The notes under the pieces are model-generated. The model saw only the letters and a program-made list of their open reading frames with translations. It was not told the DNA's origin and made no database searches. A DNA stretch of 64,000 bases from Nocardioides sp. YR527 (GTDB taxonomy: Bacteria; Actinomycetota; Actinomycetes; Propionibacteriales; Nocardioidaceae), in assembly GCF_900101045.1 (NCBI RefSeq), contig NZ_FNFN01000001.1, forward strand, positions 124,001 to 188,000. Reading direction: 5' to 3'. Shown here piece after piece: positions 61,171 through 64,000 of the stretch; position 1 is the first letter of the stretch; each line of letters starts with the position of its first letter. Position numbers and translations under genes: made by a program.

Positions 61171-62355
61171 TTAGCAGGTTGCGCCGAAGATGGACTCGGC
61201 GTACTCCGGGTGGTCGACGAAGGGGTTCCGGTTGTGCTGGAAGCTCTCGTAGACGGTGTTGTTGCGGGTGCGTTCGGCGGCGGTGACCGGGTCGGCGTTG
61301 TGCCAGCCGAGCAGTACGCAGACCTTGCCGAGGTAGTTGGTCGAGCCGTTGATGGAGTTGTTGACCTCGAGGTCGGCGAAGCCGTCGTCGCCGTTGTAGC
61401 GCACGGTCATGTAGAGGATGCCGCGGGCGAGGTCGCCCTTGACGCTGTCGCGAGGCTCGAAGGAGTCGGAGTCGGTCCAGCAGTCGCTGCACTCCGAGAC
61501 TGCCGACCCGCCCAGGTCGAAGTCCTTGTTGCCACGGGTGGAGTTGACGGTGACGTCCTCGGGCCGCAGGTGGTGCACGTCGGTGCCGGGACCGTTGCTC
61601 GTGCCGAAGTCGCCATGGCTCTGCGGCCAGGTGTGCTCGCGGTTCCAGTTGTTGGCGTCGCCGCCGTTGTTGGTCTTCGGCGTGGAGACCCCGGAGTAGA
61701 ACTCGATCACGTTCGAGGAGTTGTTCGGGTCCTGGTCGAGGACCTTCAGTGCCTCCCACACGGCGCTGTAGGACAGAGTGGTGTGGCCATCGATGATGTT
61801 GTGCAGGGCCGACTTCAGCGACGAGCCGGAAAGGCCGGCGGCCGAGTCGTAGTAGCCCGCCGGGATTCCCGGGTCCGCGGTCGGGGTGGCCGTCGGCGTC
61901 GGAGTCGGGGTCGGCGTGGAGCCGGCGAACGCGAAGGCGGTGGCGTTCTTGTGGCCGGGATGGGAGAAGTACGCCGTCAGGGTGCCGGTCACGTCGATCT
62001 GACGCCCCTTCAGGCTCGGGTTGGACCGAAGGCCCCACGCGCTGCGGAAGGCGTCGGGGATCTGCACGTAGAGCATCCTGGACGTGCTGGTCTCTGTGGC
62101 CGAGTCAGCGATCGCGAGAGCGTAGTCGTTGGGGTAGTTGCTGGTCACGACCGTGCTGGTCGCTGTGGGCTGGCCGACGACGTAGCCGCGAACGGTGGCC
62201 GTCGAGCCGTTCTGGGTGGCGATCGCCGTGGTGACGTTGATCGTGGCCGCTTGGGCCGGGGCGGTCGTGATCACGACCGCCATGACGCTCGCCAGGGCGA
62301 GGGCAACGAGGCTGGCCAGGGTGAGGCCGAGCCGCCGAGAGGCGCTGATGGGCAT
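61171..62355 (-). CDS. Secreted endonuclease I-family nuclease
   Basis: About 394 residues. A signal peptide (LTLASLVALALASVMAVVI, ending APAQA) is followed by an OB-like domain resembling DUF6359 (about 35-140, INVTTAIATQNGSTATVRGY), a Thr/Pro linker (STPTPTPTPTATPTAD), and an endonuclease I domain (about 170-394). The catalytic motif is NREHTWPQSHG with HHLRPEDVTVN. Such enzymes degrade DNA outside the cell for nutrient use or biofilm release. The ATG at 62355 gives the proper signal peptide; the 14 extra codons upstream do not. Two Cys residues (CSDC) may form a disulfide. Confidence 0.9.
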   Translation of the reverse strand: MPISASRRLGLTLASLVALALASVMAVVITTAPAQAATINVTTAIATQNGSTATVRGYVVGQPTATSTVVTSNYPNDYALAIADSATETSTSRMLYVQIPDAFRSAWGLRSNPSLKGRQIDVTGTLTAYFSHPGHKNATAFAFAGSTPTPTPTPTATPTADPGIPAGYYDSAAGLSGSSLKSALHNIIDGHTTLSYSAVWEALKVLDQDPNNSSNVIEFYSGVSTPKTNNGGDANNWNREHTWPQSHGDFGTSNGPGTDVHHLRPEDVTVNSTRGNKDFDLGGSAVSECSDCWTDSDSFEPRDSVKGDLARGILYMTVRYNGDDGFADLEVNNSINGSTNYLGKVCVLLGWHNADPVTAAERTRNNTVYESFQHNRNPFVDHPEYAESIFGATC

Positions 62356-62471
62356 GCTCGGATGGTGGCAGGCCCGCAGGGGTGCGCGGCACCCCATGCG
62401 GGAAAGATTTACCCAGCGTTAGCAAGCTGGGTAACCGAGTTCCCGAGACATTCGCGCCGATCCGGCGCCGG

Positions 62472-63212
62472 TCAGAGCTTCGAGGCAGCCGCTCGGTCCA
62501 GGAACCAGGTCGTCTCCGTGGTGCCGGTGACGCCGGCGGCGGGGATCTCGGTGATCGGAGCGCCTGCGTGGGCCTTAGCCACCGCTTCGGCCTTGCCCTC
62601 GCCGCTGACCAGGAACCAGACGGTCGTGGAGCGGCGCAGCGCCTCGAAGGTGAAGGTGATGCGCTCGGGCGGGGGCTTGGGGGAGCCGGTGACGCCGACC
62701 GCGATCGCGTCCTTCGCCTCCAGCTGCGGGAAGCCGGGGAAGAGGGAGGCGATGTGGCCGTCGGGGCCGACGCCGAGCATCAGGATGTCGAAGCCGCCGG
62801 AGCCGTGGCTGCGTACGTCCTCGGAGAACCGTGCCGCGGCCTCGTCGACGCTCAGACCGGAGTCGGTGGCGGGCATCTCGTGGATGCGGTGGTCCGGGAC
62901 GCCAACCTCGTTCAGGAAGGCGGCGCGGGCCTGGCCGGCGTTGCGGTCGGGGGAGTCGGCGGCGACGTAGCGCTCGTCGCCGAAGAAGAACTCCACCGCG
63001 CCCCAGTCCACACCCGACTCGGGGGCCAGGCGGGCGATCTCGCGATGGATCGCCTCGGCGATCGTGCCGCCGGTGAGACCGATGGTGGGTACGTCGCCGG
63101 CCGCCTGAAGGTCGGCGAGGCGGCTGAGGAACTCCCCGGCCACAGCGGAGGCCAGAGCCTCGGCGGTGTCGTGGACCTCGATGAGTGACTCGGGATGACC
63201 GTCGCTGGTCAC
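62472..63212 (-). CDS. pgl: 6-phosphogluconolactonase
   Basis: A 246-residue hydrolase of the pentose phosphate pathway. It has the NagB/PGL fold with [19 protein letters not shown] near the N-terminus, [19 protein letters not shown] in the middle and [17 protein letters not shown] as the signature. It converts 6-phosphogluconolactone to 6-phosphogluconate. The GTG at 63212 overlaps the stop of pgi by four bases, so the two genes are co-translated. zwf and opcA, its usual partners, are not in the window and may lie beyond pgi. Confidence 0.94.
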   Translation of the reverse strand: MTSDGHPESLIEVHDTAEALASAVAGEFLSRLADLQAAGDVPTIGLTGGTIAEAIHREIARLAPESGVDWGAVEFFFGDERYVAADSPDRNAGQARAAFLNEVGVPDHRIHEMPATDSGLSVDEAAARFSEDVRSHGSGGFDILMLGVGPDGHIASLFPGFPQLEAKDAIAVGVTGSPKPPPERITFTFEALRRSTTVWFLVSGEGKAEAVAKAHAGAPITEIPAAGVTGTTETTWFLDRAAASKL

Positions 63213-64000
63213 GTGCGCTTCTCTCTGTAGTAGGCGATGAGGGATTGGGTGGAGGAGTCCTGCTGTTCGGCGACCTCCGTGTCGCCGGAGACGGCCGGGC
63301 TGACCTGCAGGGCGAGCTGCTTGCCGAGCTCGACGCCCCACTGGTCGAAGGAGTCGATGCCCCACACCACACCCTGGGTGAAGGTGATGTGCTCGTAGAG
63401 GGCGATCAGCTGGCCCAGGACCGCGGGGGTCAGTGACGGCGCCATGATCGAGGTGGTCGGCCGGTTGCCGGAGAAGACCCGCGCGTTGACGATGTTCTCC
63501 GAGGTGCCCTCGGCGCGCACCTGCTCGGCCGTCTTGCCGAAGGCGAGCGCCTGGGTCTGGGCGAAGAAGTTGGCCAGGAACAGCTCGTGCACGTCCGTGT
63601 CGCCGTCCGCGAGCGGATAGGCCGGGTTGGCGAACGCGATGAAGTCTGCCGGGATGACCCGGGTGCCCTGGTGGATCAGCTGGTAGAACGCGTGCTGTCC
63701 GTTGGTGCCCGGCTCGCCCCAGAACACCTCTCCGGTGTCGGTCGTCACCGCGGTGCCGTCCCAGCGCACCGACTTGCCGTTGGACTCCATGGTCAGCTGC
63801 TGAAGGTACGCCGGGAACCGGTGCAGCAGCTGGGAGTAGGGCAGCACGGCGTGGGTCTGGGCGTCGAGGAAGTTGACGTACCAGACGTTCAGGAGGCCCA
63901 TCAGCGCCGGCACGTTCTGCTCGAGCGGGGTGGTGCGGAAGTGCTCGTCGATCGCGTGGAAGCCGCCGAGGAACTCGGCGAAGCCCTCCGGCCCGACGGC
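63209..64000 (-). CDS. pgi: Glucose-6-phosphate isomerase, 5' part outside the window
   Basis: The C-terminal 263 residues of Pgi. The frame is open to the window edge, so the start lies beyond position 64000. Family blocks are [41 protein letters not shown] and the catalytic Lys region [20 protein letters not shown]. It interconverts glucose 6-phosphate and fructose 6-phosphate. The internal Met at 63913 is not the true start because conserved sequence ([16 protein letters not shown]) extends upstream of it. It leads directly into pgl. Confidence 0.95.
   Translation of the reverse strand, partial: AVGPEGFAEFLGGFHAIDEHFRTTPLEQNVPALMGLLNVWYVNFLDAQTHAVLPYSQLLHRFPAYLQQLTMESNGKSVRWDGTAVTTDTGEVFWGEPGTNGQHAFYQLIHQGTRVIPADFIAFANPAYPLADGDTDVHELFLANFFAQTQALAFGKTAEQVRAEGTSENIVNARVFSGNRPTTSIMAPSLTPAVLGQLIALYEHITFTQGVVWGIDSFDQWGVELGKQLALQVSPAVSGDTEVAEQQDSSTQSLIAYYREKRT

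Overview
The window reads as chromosomal DNA of a high-GC actinobacterium, most like Nocardioides or a close relative in Nocardioidaceae. The evidence is the gene set (WhiA, RbpA, DUF3046 upstream of recA, the uvrC-rapZ-yvcK-whiA-gap-pgk-tpiA-secG block), actinobacterial SOS boxes of the form CGAAC-N4-GTTCG, many apparently leaderless genes with a TAGGCT-like -10 box 6-7 nt before the start codon, and interspersed GGTYGAGCC...GTGTCGARACCAAC repeats of a kind I associate with this family. The genus is an inference. No rRNA, tRNA, CRISPR array, prophage or recognisable IS element was seen.

Layout. 1-7.8 kb: end of an ABC-2 permease gene, a DinB-methyltransferase fusion, DUF3046 and an MFS pump, then a small copper-type island (DUF305 lipoprotein, DUF6153-like protein, DUF4396 membrane protein around a CsoR-like operator), then recA-recX with two SOS boxes and a phosphoribosyltransferase gene. 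7.8-10.6 kb: acetyltransferase, PPK2 polyphosphate kinase, HipA-like kinase and DUF3037. 10.7-14.4 kb: assimilatory sulfate reduction operon on the minus strand (sulfite reductase, small zinc-ribbon protein, CysH, CbiX-type chelatase) preceded by an unannotated 29-residue leader peptide. 14.6-18.7 kb: glyA and small genes. 18.8-22.6 kb: CitA/DcuS-type two-component system divergent from dctA. 23.2-26.4 kb: AglEFG-like sugar ABC transporter without its ATPase. 26.6-31.7 kb: potassium channel with RCK domain, a DUF3263 gene bracketed by perfect 41-bp inverted repeats, a secreted M4 metalloprotease, and map with a Zur-like palindrome in its promoter.

31.7-36.6 kb: ECF sigma factor with its YCII/DGPF partner, acetyltransferase, a binding protein lacking a signal peptide, a D-2-hydroxyacid dehydrogenase. 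36.7-38.3 kb: an accessory clpP pair convergent with a PopR/ClgR-like regulator, two PopR-type boxes upstream, and one ClpP lacking catalytic Ser and His. 38.5-43.9 kb: two Ser/Pro-rich surface-type paralogues, an MBL hydrolase, SOS-controlled uvrA, a Tat-exported Rieske lipoprotein. 43.9-50.5 kb: TPR protein, LacI regulator with operator, and a large secreted GH92 alpha-mannosidase. 50.5-59.9 kb: uvrC-rapZ-yvcK-whiA, then gap-pgk-tpiA-secG-rbpA. 59.9-64 kb: a DUF559-type protein bracketed by an array of 22-bp repeats, a secreted endonuclease I, and pgl-pgi (pgi runs off the end).

How the genes work together: DNA repair (recA, recX, uvrA, uvrC) is partly tied by shared SOS boxes; the sulfur genes form one tightly overlapping operon; central carbon genes (gap, pgk, tpiA, pgl, pgi) lie together at the right end; and several small regulated islands (copper, ClpP/PopR, dicarboxylate, mannosidase) each carry a regulator gene or a recognisable operator.
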